64,000 bases of DNA, from positions 2,852,001 to 2,916,000 of the forward strand of contig NZ_CP127161.1 of the NCBI RefSeq assembly GCF_030263895.1, written 5' to 3'. This DNA comes from Proteiniborus sp. MB09-C3. GTDB taxonomy: Bacteria > Bacillota > Clostridia > Tissierellales > Proteiniboraceae. The first letter of the stretch is position 1. Each line of letters begins with the position of its first letter. Made by a program: the position numbers and the translations under genes. Below the pieces are notes generated by a model. It made no database searches, was not told where the DNA came from, and worked only from the letters and a program-made list of their open reading frames with translations. Of this stretch, positions 18,613-26,614 are shown in pieces.

Positions 18613-18650
18613 GAAAAAAATTTAACCCTTTAGTTTTTTACTAAAGGGAT
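18613..18650 (-). terminator. Terminator of the MBL hydrolase gene
   Basis: The stem CCCTTTAGT / ACTAAAGGG (18626-18634 and 18640-18648) is followed on the minus strand by TTAAATTTTTTTC. Confidence 0.85.
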
Positions 18651-18655
18651 TTTTC

Positions 18656-19333
18656 TTATAATTCTATACTCTCGCCAAATGATAATACTTTAACTTTTGC
18701 TTTCCTTACTTTTTTTTCAAATTCAAAGGGATCAGCTTTTATTACTGGAAAAGTATCATAGTGCATAGGAACTACAGTTTTGGGCTTTATAAAATCTACT
18801 GCCCTCACTGCATCGTCTATATCCATTGTATAGTTACCTCCTATTGGAATAAAGGCAAGATCAATGTTTTCTTCCTCTAAAAGCTTCATATCTAATGTCA
18901 GGCCAGTATCTCCTGCATGGTATATTTTTTTATTTTCAATCTCAATTAAAAAACCGCAGGGATTGCCGCCACATTTAAATTCTTCTCCATCATATATTCC
19001 TGAACCATGTAAAGCAGGTGTCATCTTTACCTTTCCAAAGTCAAAGCTAACCCTTCCACCAATATGCATAGTATGTATATTTAAGTCAAACTTAGTTAAA
19101 TAGTTACCTATTTCGAAATTACATATTACCATAGCGCCCCATTTTTGAGCTATTTCCATAGTATTTCCTAAGTGATCTCCATGCCCATGGGTTACAAAGA
19201 CATGAGTTATGTCCTTTAAATCATCTACATTCACTGGACAATTTGGATTTCCTGAAATAAATGGATCGATTATTGCCTTTATCCCCCTACTCTCAATTAA
19301 AACTACTGAGTGACCAAGATATTGAACTTTCAT
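18656..19333 (-). CDS. Metal-dependent hydrolase, UPF0173/UlaG-like beta-lactamase fold
   Basis: 225 aa from the ATG at 19333 (GAGAGGATG upstream; a longer in-frame extension to 19396 has no support). The metallo-beta-lactamase motif THGHGDH is at 48-54, followed by later ligands in [16 protein letters not shown] and VPMHYDTFP. This arrangement is that of the UPF0173 group of cytoplasmic hydrolases, whose substrate is not established; UlaG-type lactonase or phosphodiesterase activity has been seen for relatives. Monocistronic, ended by a strong terminator. Confidence 0.92.
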   Translation of the reverse strand: MKVQYLGHSVVLIESRGIKAIIDPFISGNPNCPVNVDDLKDITHVFVTHGHGDHLGNTMEIAQKWGAMVICNFEIGNYLTKFDLNIHTMHIGGRVSFDFGKVKMTPALHGSGIYDGEEFKCGGNPCGFLIEIENKKIYHAGDTGLTLDMKLLEEENIDLAFIPIGGNYTMDIDDAVRAVDFIKPKTVVPMHYDTFPVIKADPFEFEKKVRKAKVKVLSFGESIEL

Positions 19334-19433
19334 TAAATCATCCTCTCCATTTAATAATACTAACACAATCATATTATATATATGTACTACATTCAACCCT
19401 AATGTATTTCTAATATAATCAAAATACTTGATA

Positions 19434-19477
19434 TAAAAAATAGAGTAGCTAGTACAATTTATGCCTGCTACTCTATT
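19434..19477 (-). terminator. Terminator of the pduL-deoC unit
   Basis: The stem AATAGAGTAGC / GCTACTCTATT (19439-19449 and 19467-19477) leads into TTTTTTAT on the minus strand. Confidence 0.85.
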
Positions 19478-19535
19478 GCTTTACTATAATTATTTATTGT
19501 TATTATAATCGTGGAAAATAAAATGATCCATATAA

Positions 19536-20207
19536 TTAATAGCTATGATCTGTCACTTCTAAGCCTTTAACTATTTCTACAGAAGAACTTGCTCCTATTC
19601 TTGAAGCGCCTGCTTCTATCATTTCTCTAGCCTTTTTTGAATCTCTTATTCCTCCTGATGCCTTTACTCCAATATTAGGACCTACTATACTTCTCATTAG
19701 CTTTACATCTTCTACAGTTGCTCCGCCAGTGCTAAAGCCTGTAGAAGTTTTAACATAATCAGCACCAGCCTCTAGGGACAGTTTACATGCCATATCCTTT
19801 TCTTCATCTGTCAATAAACAGGTTTCAATAATTACCTTAACTAAAGCTTTATCTTTAGCTGCATTTACAACAGCTTCTATGTCTTCTCTTACTATATGGT
19901 ATTCTTTGTTTTTCAATGCTCCTACATTGATTACCATATCCAGTTCATCTGCACCATTTTCTACGGCATTCTGTGCTTCAAAAGCCTTCACTTCTTTTGT
20001 AGTGCTTCCTAATGGAAATCCTATTACTGATGTAACTTTTACATCAGTGCCCTCTAATTGACTCTTTACAAAGCTTACGTAGTATGGATTCACACAAACA
20101 GATGCAAAATTATATTCTTTTGCTTCATCACAAACCTTTTTTACCATTTCTCTGGTAGTATCTGGCTTTAATATTGTATGATCGATCATTGAGGCTATGT
20201 TTTTCAT
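19536..20207 (-). CDS. deoC: Deoxyribose-phosphate aldolase
   Basis: DeoC cleaves 2-deoxyribose-5-phosphate into glyceraldehyde-3-phosphate and acetaldehyde. The 223-aa protein has the Schiff-base lysine K153 in [10 protein letters not shown]182 in GVKASGGIR and D90 in [11 protein letters not shown], all in the usual order of this class-I aldolase barrel. The ATG follows GGGGGTATAGCC. It lies 18 nt after pduL on the same strand. Together they could carry deoxyribose-derived acetaldehyde, after oxidation to acetyl-CoA, to acetyl phosphate and ATP; the aldehyde dehydrogenase that this needs is not in the window. Confidence 0.97.
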   Translation of the reverse strand: MKNIASMIDHTILKPDTTREMVKKVCDEAKEYNFASVCVNPYYVSFVKSQLEGTDVKVTSVIGFPLGSTTKEVKAFEAQNAVENGADELDMVINVGALKNKEYHIVREDIEAVVNAAKDKALVKVIIETCLLTDEEKDMACKLSLEAGADYVKTSTGFSTGGATVEDVKLMRSIVGPNIGVKASGGIRDSKKAREMIEAGASRIGASSSVEIVKGLEVTDHSY

Positions 20208-20225
20208 ATGGCTATACCCCCAAAA

Positions 20226-20798
20226 TTATTTTATTAATTCTACCATCTGACCATTTTTTACTCCTGCAGCATTTCCTTCTTCAACGTCTACATGCATTTC
20301 TAATGCATAGTCTTTATTAACTCTCACTAATACATTGTCGAAAACTAAACCTCTTTCTCCGCCAACTTTTACCTTTACTCTATCTTTATCCTTTACTCCA
20401 AATTCATCAGCATCTGAAGTATGCATGTGAATATGCCTTGCTGCGGCTATTATTCCTTCTTCAATAATGACTTCTCCTTTTGGGCCTACAAACTTAGCTC
20501 CTGGGCTTCCCTCTAAGTCTCCAGAATCTTTTACTGGTGGAACCACACCTAGAACAAAGCCATCCGCCAATGAAATTTCTACTTGTGATTTTTTTCTTTC
20601 AGGTCCTAATATTCTTACTCCCTTTAATGTGCCTTTTGGTCCAACTATATCAATTTTTTCTTCACAAGCATATTGACCAGGCTGGGACAAATCCTTAAGT
20701 CTATTAAGCTTGTATCCCTCTCCAAAAAGTTTTTGTATATGCTCCTCGCTTAGATGAACATGTCTGTTTGATAATGCTATTGGTAGCATGTTTTTCAT
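20226..20798 (-). CDS. pduL: Phosphate propanoyl/acetyltransferase PduL
   Basis: 190 aa, with the two PduL domains showing SNRHVHLSEEHIQ (about 9-21) and AARHIHMHTSDADEFGV (about 118-134), whose His residues bind the catalytic zinc ions. PduL interconverts acyl-CoA and acyl phosphate and is unrelated to Pta. No microcompartment shell gene is nearby and no N-terminal encapsulation extension precedes the catalytic part, so this is probably a free housekeeping enzyme for acetate formation. The ATG is preceded by AGGAGGAATTATTT. deoC follows after 18 nt. Confidence 0.95.
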   Translation of the reverse strand: MKNMLPIALSNRHVHLSEEHIQKLFGEGYKLNRLKDLSQPGQYACEEKIDIVGPKGTLKGVRILGPERKKSQVEISLADGFVLGVVPPVKDSGDLEGSPGAKFVGPKGEVIIEEGIIAAARHIHMHTSDADEFGVKDKDRVKVKVGGERGLVFDNVLVRVNKDYALEMHVDVEEGNAAGVKNGQMVELIK

Positions 20799-20888
20799 AA
20801 ATAATTCCTCCTATAATTTTTACTACAGATAAATCTGCGCTCTTTATAGCCTTTCATCAAATAATTATAATTCTTTTAGCTATAAAAA

Positions 20889-21476
20889 TCAAATGTTTAT
20901 ACTATGTTTAGATAATTCTTTTCCTTTTTCAAATGCAAGGTCTAAAATCTCTTTTCTTTCCCATACTGGTATTTCATCCGTATGAGAGGCAAATATATTC
21001 TCTCTGTATTCAGTATTTATTGCTTTAAAAAATAAATCCATTACTGGAATACACGCATCAAAATGTCCTTCTCTCTTAGGTGCTCCTCCTACACAAATAA
21101 ACATTCCAATTCTTTTTTTATTCACATCTATAGATGGATTTTTCAGAACGTATTTGCTTGACCAGTATACTTGACATCTATCTATCATCATTTTAGTTAG
21201 ACTGCTTACAGTATTGAAATACAATGGTGAGGCAATTATAATAATATCACTGCTGTTAAAATCCTCATACATACTCTTCATATCATCATCCATAAAGCAG
21301 TCACCAGTTCTTTCACAATTACCACAAGATATACAAGGTGAAAACTTTAGGTCTTTTAAGTAAGCTTTTTTCACTTCTACTTCATTCGTTTTTAGTCCTT
21401 CTATAACCTTATCTAGTAGTTTGTCTGTGTTCTTGTTTTTTCTGGGACTTCCCATAACTGCCAATACCTTTTTCAT
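20889..21476 (-). CDS. NADPH-dependent FMN reductase / iron-sulfur flavoprotein-like
   Basis: 195 aa with the flavodoxin-fold FMN site GSPRKNKNTDKLL (9-21) and ASPLYFNTVSSLTK. A Cys cluster C48-x2-C51-x2-C54-x5-C60 follows the first FMN loop, as in the archaeal and clostridial iron-sulfur flavoprotein family, so a bound 4Fe-4S cluster is plausible. These anaerobe proteins pass electrons to oxidants such as oxygen or peroxide or reduce quinones; the partner here is unknown. The start lies 24 nt downstream of a near-perfect 26-bp palindrome. Confidence 0.85.
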   Translation of the reverse strand: MKKVLAVMGSPRKNKNTDKLLDKVIEGLKTNEVEVKKAYLKDLKFSPCISCGNCERTGDCFMDDDMKSMYEDFNSSDIIIIASPLYFNTVSSLTKMMIDRCQVYWSSKYVLKNPSIDVNKKRIGMFICVGGAPKREGHFDACIPVMDLFFKAINTEYRENIFASHTDEIPVWERKEILDLAFEKGKELSKHSINI

Positions 21477-21499
21477 AAAAACCTCCTTAATTATAGCTA

Positions 21500-21525
21500 A
21501 GGCTACTAGCTTAAGCCAGTAGCCT
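21500..21525. promoter_or_regulatory. 26-bp palindrome upstream of the flavoprotein gene
   Basis: AGGCTACT and AGTAGCCT flank a self-complementary GCTTAAGC-like centre. It could be an operator for the gene starting at 21476 or the terminator of the gene ending at 21575; no strong U-run follows, which favours a regulatory site. Confidence 0.45.
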
Positions 21526-21574
21526 AATAATTATCTAACCTTTGCATATTAAAATGATTTTTATAGAATATAAG

Positions 21575-22546
21575 CTATAAAACTTTATTCTCCTGTTTTT
21601 CCTCGTCTACTCTAAATAGGTTAATTAATAATACTATCAATGATATAATCGCTATGGAAAAGATAATGACTGCAACAATGTTATAATAAGTAGTATATGG
21701 TGTAAATCTTCCAAATACAATCATTGTAATTCCTAAGAAAATGTATTTTATTATCTTTCCCTTTGACAATACAACATCTTTATAGCTTTTAAAATGCATC
21801 CTGCTATCAGATATTTCATTTAAGATTATCTTTTTTATTTCAGCTTCTGATGGATATAAATCAGCTTTTTTTATGATTTCTAATAATCCCTCAATATCTA
21901 CGAGCTGAATTTGTGCATATTTTCTAAGCTTAACAAGCAAATTATTAGCCTCATGAGTAAATGAAGATGTAGTAATAATAACGCCCTCGGTTAATTCAAG
22001 CCTTCTTAGCTCGATGAAGAAATCCCTTACAATATCCACTCCTACCTTATAATCATTATCGTATTGCAAACATCTAATACCAACTTTTCTATCTGATATA
22101 GTCCCAACTATATCTATATCTCTTCTATCTACTTTAGTTATACTGTCGAACCCATATTTCTCTAAAATATCAACTATATAATCTAAGAAATCTTGCGGAG
22201 ATTGGTTTAACAACTCTCTAAGAGTCTTTTTAAGAACTACCTGTTTGTTTACTAAAAATATTTTCTTTTGCAGCTTATTTTTGTTTATTTTATACATTAT
22301 TAGATTATAGAGAACAAAAACTTGAAGTGAAATTATTGCTGAAAATATTAGGCTCTCACTGATAAAATAGAAAAGAAAAATAAAGCTAATCAGCACAATG
22401 ATTCTAAATATTATTTTGTCTAAGATAATTGCCATGTATGTCTTTCCTGTTCCAGGCTTTTCACTATAGTATCGCCTTAATCTCATACCATTAATAATAT
22501 TTATAGATTTCTTTTTAAGATTATTTTTCATAATATCTACATTCAT
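21575..22546 (-). CDS. Membrane protein with an Mrr-like nuclease-fold domain
   Basis: 323 aa, ATG after AAAAGGAGGATAACAAT. Two membrane helices (about 45-65 and 67-84) precede a cytoplasmic domain at about 105-215 and two further helices near the C-terminus (about 250-310). The domain looks like the Mrr/PD-(D/E)xK fold: DFLDYIVDILEKYGFDSI, the acidic DRRDIDIVG, then RKVGIRCLQYDND and GVIITTSSFTHEANNLL. The usual catalytic Lys (QxK on the strand after the Asp) is not visible, the strand reading IRCLQY. It may be inactive or sense nucleic acid. It lies after the DUF1461 and DedA genes in one leftward unit. Confidence 0.65.
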   Translation of the reverse strand: MNVDIMKNNLKKKSINIINGMRLRRYYSEKPGTGKTYMAIILDKIIFRIIVLISFIFLFYFISESLIFSAIISLQVFVLYNLIMYKINKNKLQKKIFLVNKQVVLKKTLRELLNQSPQDFLDYIVDILEKYGFDSITKVDRRDIDIVGTISDRKVGIRCLQYDNDYKVGVDIVRDFFIELRRLELTEGVIITTSSFTHEANNLLVKLRKYAQIQLVDIEGLLEIIKKADLYPSEAEIKKIILNEISDSRMHFKSYKDVVLSKGKIIKYIFLGITMIVFGRFTPYTTYYNIVAVIIFSIAIISLIVLLINLFRVDEEKQENKVL

Positions 22547-22615
22547 ATTGTTATCCTCCTTTTACATTAGATTATCTCCAATTTTAGGAAAATAATAACA
22601 ATATGATTAGAAAAG

Positions 22616-23293
22616 CTATTGTGCTTTATATTTAGACCTTCTTTTCAATACAATTCCTGCTATAAGAAACAATAACAATTCAGCTATAAAAAACAATAAG
22701 ATTCTATATGCCATGCTGCTAAAAAATTCTAATGGTAGCATTTGAATAAGTATATCTGTATTTGGGTCTAAGAGCCATAAATCATTGGTAAAAAATATAT
22801 GATGGAAATAATTAAAGTATTTATTAAAATCTATGTACATTAGCAGTCCTAAGATAGCCATTATTGCAGTAGGCCATAAGGAAGCAATAATAAAAGCTTT
22901 TCCAATTGCTTTTCTATGAAAGAGTGCTAAGAATGCCAAGGATATAATTAAAGCAATTAACATAGTGTTTCTTATAATATATCCTTTTGAAAATAAATCT
23001 TTTACGTCTACCATATGTAATATTTCTCTTTCCTCAAAAACCTGTTCAGTTTTATTGTTTACCTGTGCAAATATTATTAAATTTTCTCTTTTTCCTTTTA
23101 GATAATCTAGCATTTCACTTGTAACAGTCATAAGGTTTTTCATCTCTATACCAGTTACTTCTGTAATATTGTATTCTTCATATTTTTTTTCATAAAAGTC
23201 TAAATCAAAGGCCACAGCTTCTACATCAGTCAATAATAGCACAAAGGGTAATGATATTGAAATAAGTATAATAAAGAAAACAGCTTTTTTCAT
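22616..23293 (-). CDS. TIGR01906/DUF1461 integral membrane protein
   Basis: 225 aa with an N-terminal helix (about 3-22), three further helices (about 110-128, 133-152, 195-216) and the extracytoplasmic family signature FHHIFFTNDLWLLDPNTD around 165-182, followed by LIQMLPLEFF. The function is unknown. An extracytoplasmic loop between helices 1 and 2 carries the GKRENL segment common in the family. The ATG follows GGGGGAGTATAA. It lies 15 nt after the DedA-like gene and is probably cotranscribed with it and the Mrr-like gene. Confidence 0.82.
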   Translation of the reverse strand: MKKAVFFIILISISLPFVLLLTDVEAVAFDLDFYEKKYEEYNITEVTGIEMKNLMTVTSEMLDYLKGKRENLIIFAQVNNKTEQVFEEREILHMVDVKDLFSKGYIIRNTMLIALIISLAFLALFHRKAIGKAFIIASLWPTAIMAILGLLMYIDFNKYFNYFHHIFFTNDLWLLDPNTDILIQMLPLEFFSSMAYRILLFFIAELLLFLIAGIVLKRRSKYKAQ

Positions 23294-23308
23294 TTATACT
23301 CCCCCATT

Positions 23309-23929
23309 TTAGTCAAGTAATCTTTTTTTCAATTGAAGCATTATTAAATATATTATTATTGCTATTATTGCTATAATAATAAAATATCTATTGTAAACAT
23401 CTAGTTTTCTTAAAATTATGGTCCAGTTTTCTCCAAGCAGTTTGCCTAGTGCTATGAGTACAAAGTTATGAAAAAACGATACTGCTATTATGGATAAATA
23501 AGCAGACTTTCTTTTTACCTTAAATACTCCAGCAGATAATAATGTCAATGAAAAAATTCCGGGTATAAATTTACTAATAACTATTACAAGAGCTCCTAAT
23601 TTGCTAAAAAGCTTATTCAGCTTAGCAATCTTACTAGTACCAAATAAAAGCGCAACTACTTTAGAATGTAATATCTTTTCTTCTTTTTTCCTGCCTATAT
23701 TATATAGCAATATTGATGACAAAGAGGTTGAAGCTACTGCATTGGTAATAATAAAATATATGTTTAAATGCGCGACCTCTGATAAATATCCTTCTATTAT
23801 AAGCACCATATCTCCGGGATAGGGCGGAAAAAGCACTTGAAGTGACTGTGAAGCAAAGAAAAATACATATGACAATAAAACGTTCTCCATAACAATATTA
23901 TGTGCAAAATCAATTATAAATTCTTCCAC
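23309..23929 (-). CDS. DedA/VTT-family membrane protein
   Basis: 206 aa, GTG start after GGGGGATATT. The pattern FPPYPGDMVLIIEGYL (about 34-49) and the second re-entrant motif SKFIPGIFSLTLLSAGVF (about 121-138) match the DedA/VTT (SNARE-associated) fold. DedA proteins are flippases or half-scramblases for undecaprenyl phosphate or other lipids and support membrane homeostasis. The acidic residue D41 and the basic R/K in the second motif fit, although the F-x-R-x-x-P motif is here SKFIPG, with Lys in place of Arg. First gene of a three-gene membrane cluster. Confidence 0.87.
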   Translation of the reverse strand: MEEFIIDFAHNIVMENVLLSYVFFFASQSLQVLFPPYPGDMVLIIEGYLSEVAHLNIYFIITNAVASTSLSSILLYNIGRKKEEKILHSKVVALLFGTSKIAKLNKLFSKLGALVIVISKFIPGIFSLTLLSAGVFKVKRKSAYLSIIAVSFFHNFVLIALGKLLGENWTIILRKLDVYNRYFIIIAIIAIIIYLIMLQLKKRLLD

Positions 23930-24038
23930 AATATCCCCCCTAATTTCTGTATGTTCTAATAACTGATCCCTCTAAAAATATATAATAAAATAAATGTAAT
24001 TTCAATATTATAATATCATTATATGCCTTTTTCTTCAC

Positions 24039-24065
24039 AAAAAAACCCGATATATCGGGTTTTTT
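24039..24065. terminator. Terminator of the 57-aa gene
   Basis: A perfect hairpin AACCCGATA/TATCGGGTT flanked by A and T runs overlaps the stop codon of the small minus-strand gene and can work in both directions. Confidence 0.85.
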
Positions 24066-24237
24066 ATGACATGGCTCTTTCTAATTTATCTAAATGCTGT
24101 ATTGGAAACATTCTTAATAATTCTTTGAACTGTTCTACAGAAAGTCCTTGCGTTGTAGTATATATCTCTATTTTTTCATCCAATCCTGCATTTTTAAATT
24201 TCTGCTTTATTTCTTCAAAGTTCACATCATTTGGCAT
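24064..24237 (-). CDS. Small uncharacterised acidic protein, 57 aa
   Basis: A 57-codon frame starts at an ATG preceded by AAAAAGGAGCGATTAC, a strong ribosome site, and ends in a strong terminator. The product is soluble and looks helical: a N-terminal helix EEIKQKFKNAGL, a turn, then LSVEQFKELLRMFP and HLDKLERAM. I do not recognise a family, though the last two thirds resemble small helical regulators. The neat signals on both sides make it a probable real gene. The opposite strand also has an open frame here, without a ribosome site. Confidence 0.7.
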   Translation of the reverse strand: MPNDVNFEEIKQKFKNAGLDEKIEIYTTTQGLSVEQFKELLRMFPIQHLDKLERAMS

Positions 24238-24360
24238 GTAATCGCTCCTTTTTATCTCCCTATTTTAAAAGACTAGATTCATTAATAGTATGAATTAATT
24301 CACTTTAAAATATTCTAGTATTATGAGCGCATTGCGTTATGCACACTACATTGTAATTTT

Positions 24361-24382
24361 CATATTATATATTGATAATATG
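24361..24382. promoter_or_regulatory. Perfect 8-bp inverted repeat upstream of the 60-aa gene
   Basis: CATATTAT (24361-24368) and ATAATATG (24375-24382) with a 6-nt loop end 4 nt before the GGGAGG ribosome site. It may be an operator or an mRNA hairpin affecting initiation. Confidence 0.4.
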
Positions 24383-24397
24383 AAGGGAGGCTCCATA

Positions 24398-24580
24398 ATG
24401 ATGAGAAAAAGTAGAAGAAAAATGACCATCGACGAACATATACCGCAAACTGAACCAATTCAAGAGATCGAATTTATAGAAAGCATTGATGACAAAGAAG
24501 TTTTCAATACTGGGCAAAATGATATTTCTAGTTGGATAATTATAATAATTATTGTTATTTTTCTGTTCCAGTTTCTATAA
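24398..24580 (+). CDS. Small tail-anchored membrane protein, 60 aa
   Basis: The ATG at 24398 follows GGGAGGCTCCATA; a longer frame from 24323 has no ribosome site. The product begins with a basic patch (RKSRRK, residues 3-8), goes through an acidic linker rich in Glu and Asp (about 12-42) and ends in a strongly hydrophobic helix SSWIIIIIIVIFLFQF at the extreme C-terminus. This is a C-tail anchored topology. I do not recognise a family. It is monocistronic, with a hairpin upstream and a terminator downstream. Confidence 0.7.
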   Translation: MMRKSRRKMTIDEHIPQTEPIQEIEFIESIDDKEVFNTGQNDISSWIIIIIIVIFLFQFL

Positions 24581-24591
24581 AATAATACTTA

Positions 24592-24619
24592 TAAAAAAGT
24601 GGGAAAAACCCACTTTTTC
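24592..24619. terminator. Bidirectional terminator
   Basis: AAAAAAGTGGG and CCCACTTTTT form a stem with an A5 loop between the converging 60-aa gene and the gene ending at 24639. Confidence 0.85.
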
Positions 24620-24638
24620 AATTAGGTAAATTTATAGG

Positions 24639-25097
24639 TTATTTGCCCGTTAATGTCTTAATTAAGGATTCATGATCCATTTCTAGCTCCAGTTCATAAA
24701 CGCCATACTTAAACTTTCTTTGAAGACTTTTTTCTTTTATTTTTTCAATAAATCCTTCTTTATCCTTTATAATGCCTTCTTCAAATAACTTGTCAACTAT
24801 TTGCTCACTATTATCACCCTTATTAATGACAAACTCTATAACATGCTTGTCCTCTTCAGCTGGTGTAGCATCTTTCTCTGAATCATTTGAAGTATATTCT
24901 GGTGTTTTTTCATCGTCTTTTGAGATTGCTTCTTTTAAAGAGATCATTCCTAATTCTCTAGCTTTTTCAATTATTTGTGCTTCTGTATATGAAATATATT
25001 CAGTTTTAGGATATGCTATGTTTAGCAAGCTAGAAATTAGAAATCCTATGCCTATACCCAAAATTAAGAAAAGCTTATTCAGTTTATTTGTATCCAT
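24639..25097 (-). CDS. MltG-like (YceG N-terminal) membrane protein without catalytic domain
   Basis: 152 aa from the ATG at 25097 (AAGGAG is 6 nt upstream; an ATG six bases earlier touches it). After a short cytoplasmic stretch comes one helix (about 7-25), a variable acidic linker, then VINKGDNSEQIVDKLFEEGIIK-like sequence (about 85-105) and KFKYGVYELE near the end. This is the LysM-like substrate-binding region of MltG, an endolytic transglycosylase that limits glycan length; the catalytic Glu domain is absent. It could be a decoy or glycan-binding protein; that is a guess. Confidence 0.65.
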   Translation of the reverse strand: MDTNKLNKLFLILGIGIGFLISSLLNIAYPKTEYISYTEAQIIEKARELGMISLKEAISKDDEKTPEYTSNDSEKDATPAEEDKHVIEFVINKGDNSEQIVDKLFEEGIIKDKEGFIEKIKEKSLQRKFKYGVYELELEMDHESLIKTLTGK

Positions 25098-25226
25098 AAG
25101 CATCTCCTTATATTATGATAATGTAATCTATTATTATATAATAACATGAAAAGAATAAGATGTATATCTAAATTATAGAAACTCCTTGGATTCCTCCTAT
25201 ACCTAAAGAGTAAAATATAATACTCC

Positions 25227-26240
25227 TTACAGTAAAAATATATTTGCCATATTGCAATTTCTAATCATATCCTTAGGCCATGCCGATGCCTGTACCTCAC
25301 CAATATGTGCTTTTTGAAGAAAAAACATACAAATCCTTGACTGTCCTATACCTCCACCTATTGTATAGGGCAGCTTTTCACTGAGAAGCATTTGATGATA
25401 ATCTAGACTCAGCCTATCTTCACTATCACTCTTCCTTAACTGCTCTATTAACGCTTCCTTGTCTACTCTAATGCCCATTGATGAAAGCTCGATTTCCTGC
25501 TCCAATATAGGATTCCAAAAAATAATGTCACCATTTAGTTTCCAGTCGTCATAATCTGGTGCCCTACCATCATGCTTAGTTCCAGAATTCAGCAAATCAC
25601 CTATTTTCATAAGGAAAATTGCCTTCTTTTCTTTTGCAATAGCGTGCTCCCTCTCCTTTGGTGTGAGATTAGGATACATATCCTCCAGCTCTTGTGTAGT
25701 AATAATTGTAATATTCTCAGGTAAATTCTTATCTAATTGAGGATAAATGCCTGTAATATATTTTTCTACTTTTAAAAAAACATTATATATTCTTCTTACT
25801 ATTTCTATCAAATATTTTTCTGTTCTTTGAGCTTTTTCAATAACTAGTTCCCAATCCCATTGATCCACATATATAGAATGGATATTATCTAAATCTTCCT
25901 CTGCCCTAATGGCATTCATATCTGTGTATAGTCCTGTATTTGGTTTGAAGCCATATTTATCCAACGCCATTCTTTTCCACTTTGCAAGAGAATGAACTAT
26001 TTCCAGCTTGGCATAGTTATCATACTTCATTCCGAAAGAAACAGGCTTTTCCATTCCACTTAAATCATCATTTAGACCTGTTTCTGGCTTAACGAATAAT
26101 GGAGCGGATACTCTTATCAAATTTAGTTCTTTAGCGAGCTCACCTTCAAAATAATCTTTTATCTCTTTTATTGCTATTTCAGTGTCAATTACATCTAAAG
26201 CAGGTTTATAGTCATCTGGTACTATTAATCCTTTTATCAT
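25227..26240 (-). CDS. asnA: Aspartate-ammonia ligase (asparagine synthetase A)
   Basis: 337 aa, the usual AsnA length; it makes asparagine from aspartate, ammonia and ATP. AsnA shares the class-II aminoacyl-tRNA synthetase core, and conserved pieces are seen as SAPLFVKPETGLNDDLSG (about 44-61), HSLAKWKR (about 84-91), DQWDWELV (about 126-133) and the C-terminal GGGIGQSRICMFFL. The ATG follows AAGGAAGAAAG. A T-box leader at 26272-26550 precedes it, so expression should rise when tRNA-Asn is uncharged. Confidence 0.97.
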   Translation of the reverse strand: MIKGLIVPDDYKPALDVIDTEIAIKEIKDYFEGELAKELNLIRVSAPLFVKPETGLNDDLSGMEKPVSFGMKYDNYAKLEIVHSLAKWKRMALDKYGFKPNTGLYTDMNAIRAEEDLDNIHSIYVDQWDWELVIEKAQRTEKYLIEIVRRIYNVFLKVEKYITGIYPQLDKNLPENITIITTQELEDMYPNLTPKEREHAIAKEKKAIFLMKIGDLLNSGTKHDGRAPDYDDWKLNGDIIFWNPILEQEIELSSMGIRVDKEALIEQLRKSDSEDRLSLDYHQMLLSEKLPYTIGGGIGQSRICMFFLQKAHIGEVQASAWPKDMIRNCNMANIFLL

Positions 26241-26271
26241 TTATCTTTCTTCCTTTCTATATATAAATATC

Positions 26272-26550
26272 AAAAAATAAAAATGCTTTTCATCCAAAAC
26301 AAGGACGAAAAGCATATGTTTCCGTGGTGCCACCTAAATTAGCTAAATATTAGCTCACTTCATCAGTACAGAAAATATTCGATACTGTCCAATATATAAC
26401 GGTTTGACTCCGTCTAAGCCTACTTTCTGTCGATTTCGGTTAGAAACTCATAGATGTTCTTCAAATAAAGTAATGTATCGAACTCTCACCAACGCCGACT
26501 CTCTTTGACATTTTCTTTACTCTACTCTTCTAATCATAGCTTTTAGTTTT
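26272..26550 (-). promoter_or_regulatory. T-box riboswitch leader of asnA
   Basis: The minus strand contains the invariant T-box GGTGGCACCACGGAAA (complement of 26319-26334). It is followed by a terminator of stem ATGCTTTTCGTCC/GGATGAAAAGCAT with a long U-run. Upstream, the AGAGAG motif and GTTGGTGAGAG of Stem I are seen at about 26500-26515 (complement). Because the gene is asnA, the specifier should be an Asn codon; AAC triplets occur in the 3' side of Stem I (for example in TCTAACCGAA) but I did not fold the stem to fix which one sits in the specifier loop. Confidence 0.9.
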
Positions 26551-26572
26551 TCTTCGATTTAGTATTTTTAAT

Positions 26573-26601
26573 ATTATAATCTTATTATGTTAAGTTGTCA
26601 A
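26573..26601 (-). promoter_or_regulatory. Consensus sigma-A promoter of the asnA T-box transcript
   Basis: On the minus strand TTGACA (complement of 26596-26601) and TATAAT (complement of 26573-26578) are exactly 17 bp apart, a full consensus match directly upstream of the T-box leader. Confidence 0.85.
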
Positions 26602-26614
26602 TAATTTTATTATC

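Noticed and set aside
20226-20798. Bacterial microcompartment locus
   Set aside because: PduL is the only related gene; no shell protein or signature enzyme gene is in the window.
21575-22546. Restriction-modification system
   Set aside because: No methyltransferase or specificity gene adjoins, and the domain lacks the visible catalytic Lys.
24023-24241. Open frame of 72 codons on the plus strand
   Set aside because: It is opposite the better-supported 57-aa minus-strand gene and lacks a ribosome site.
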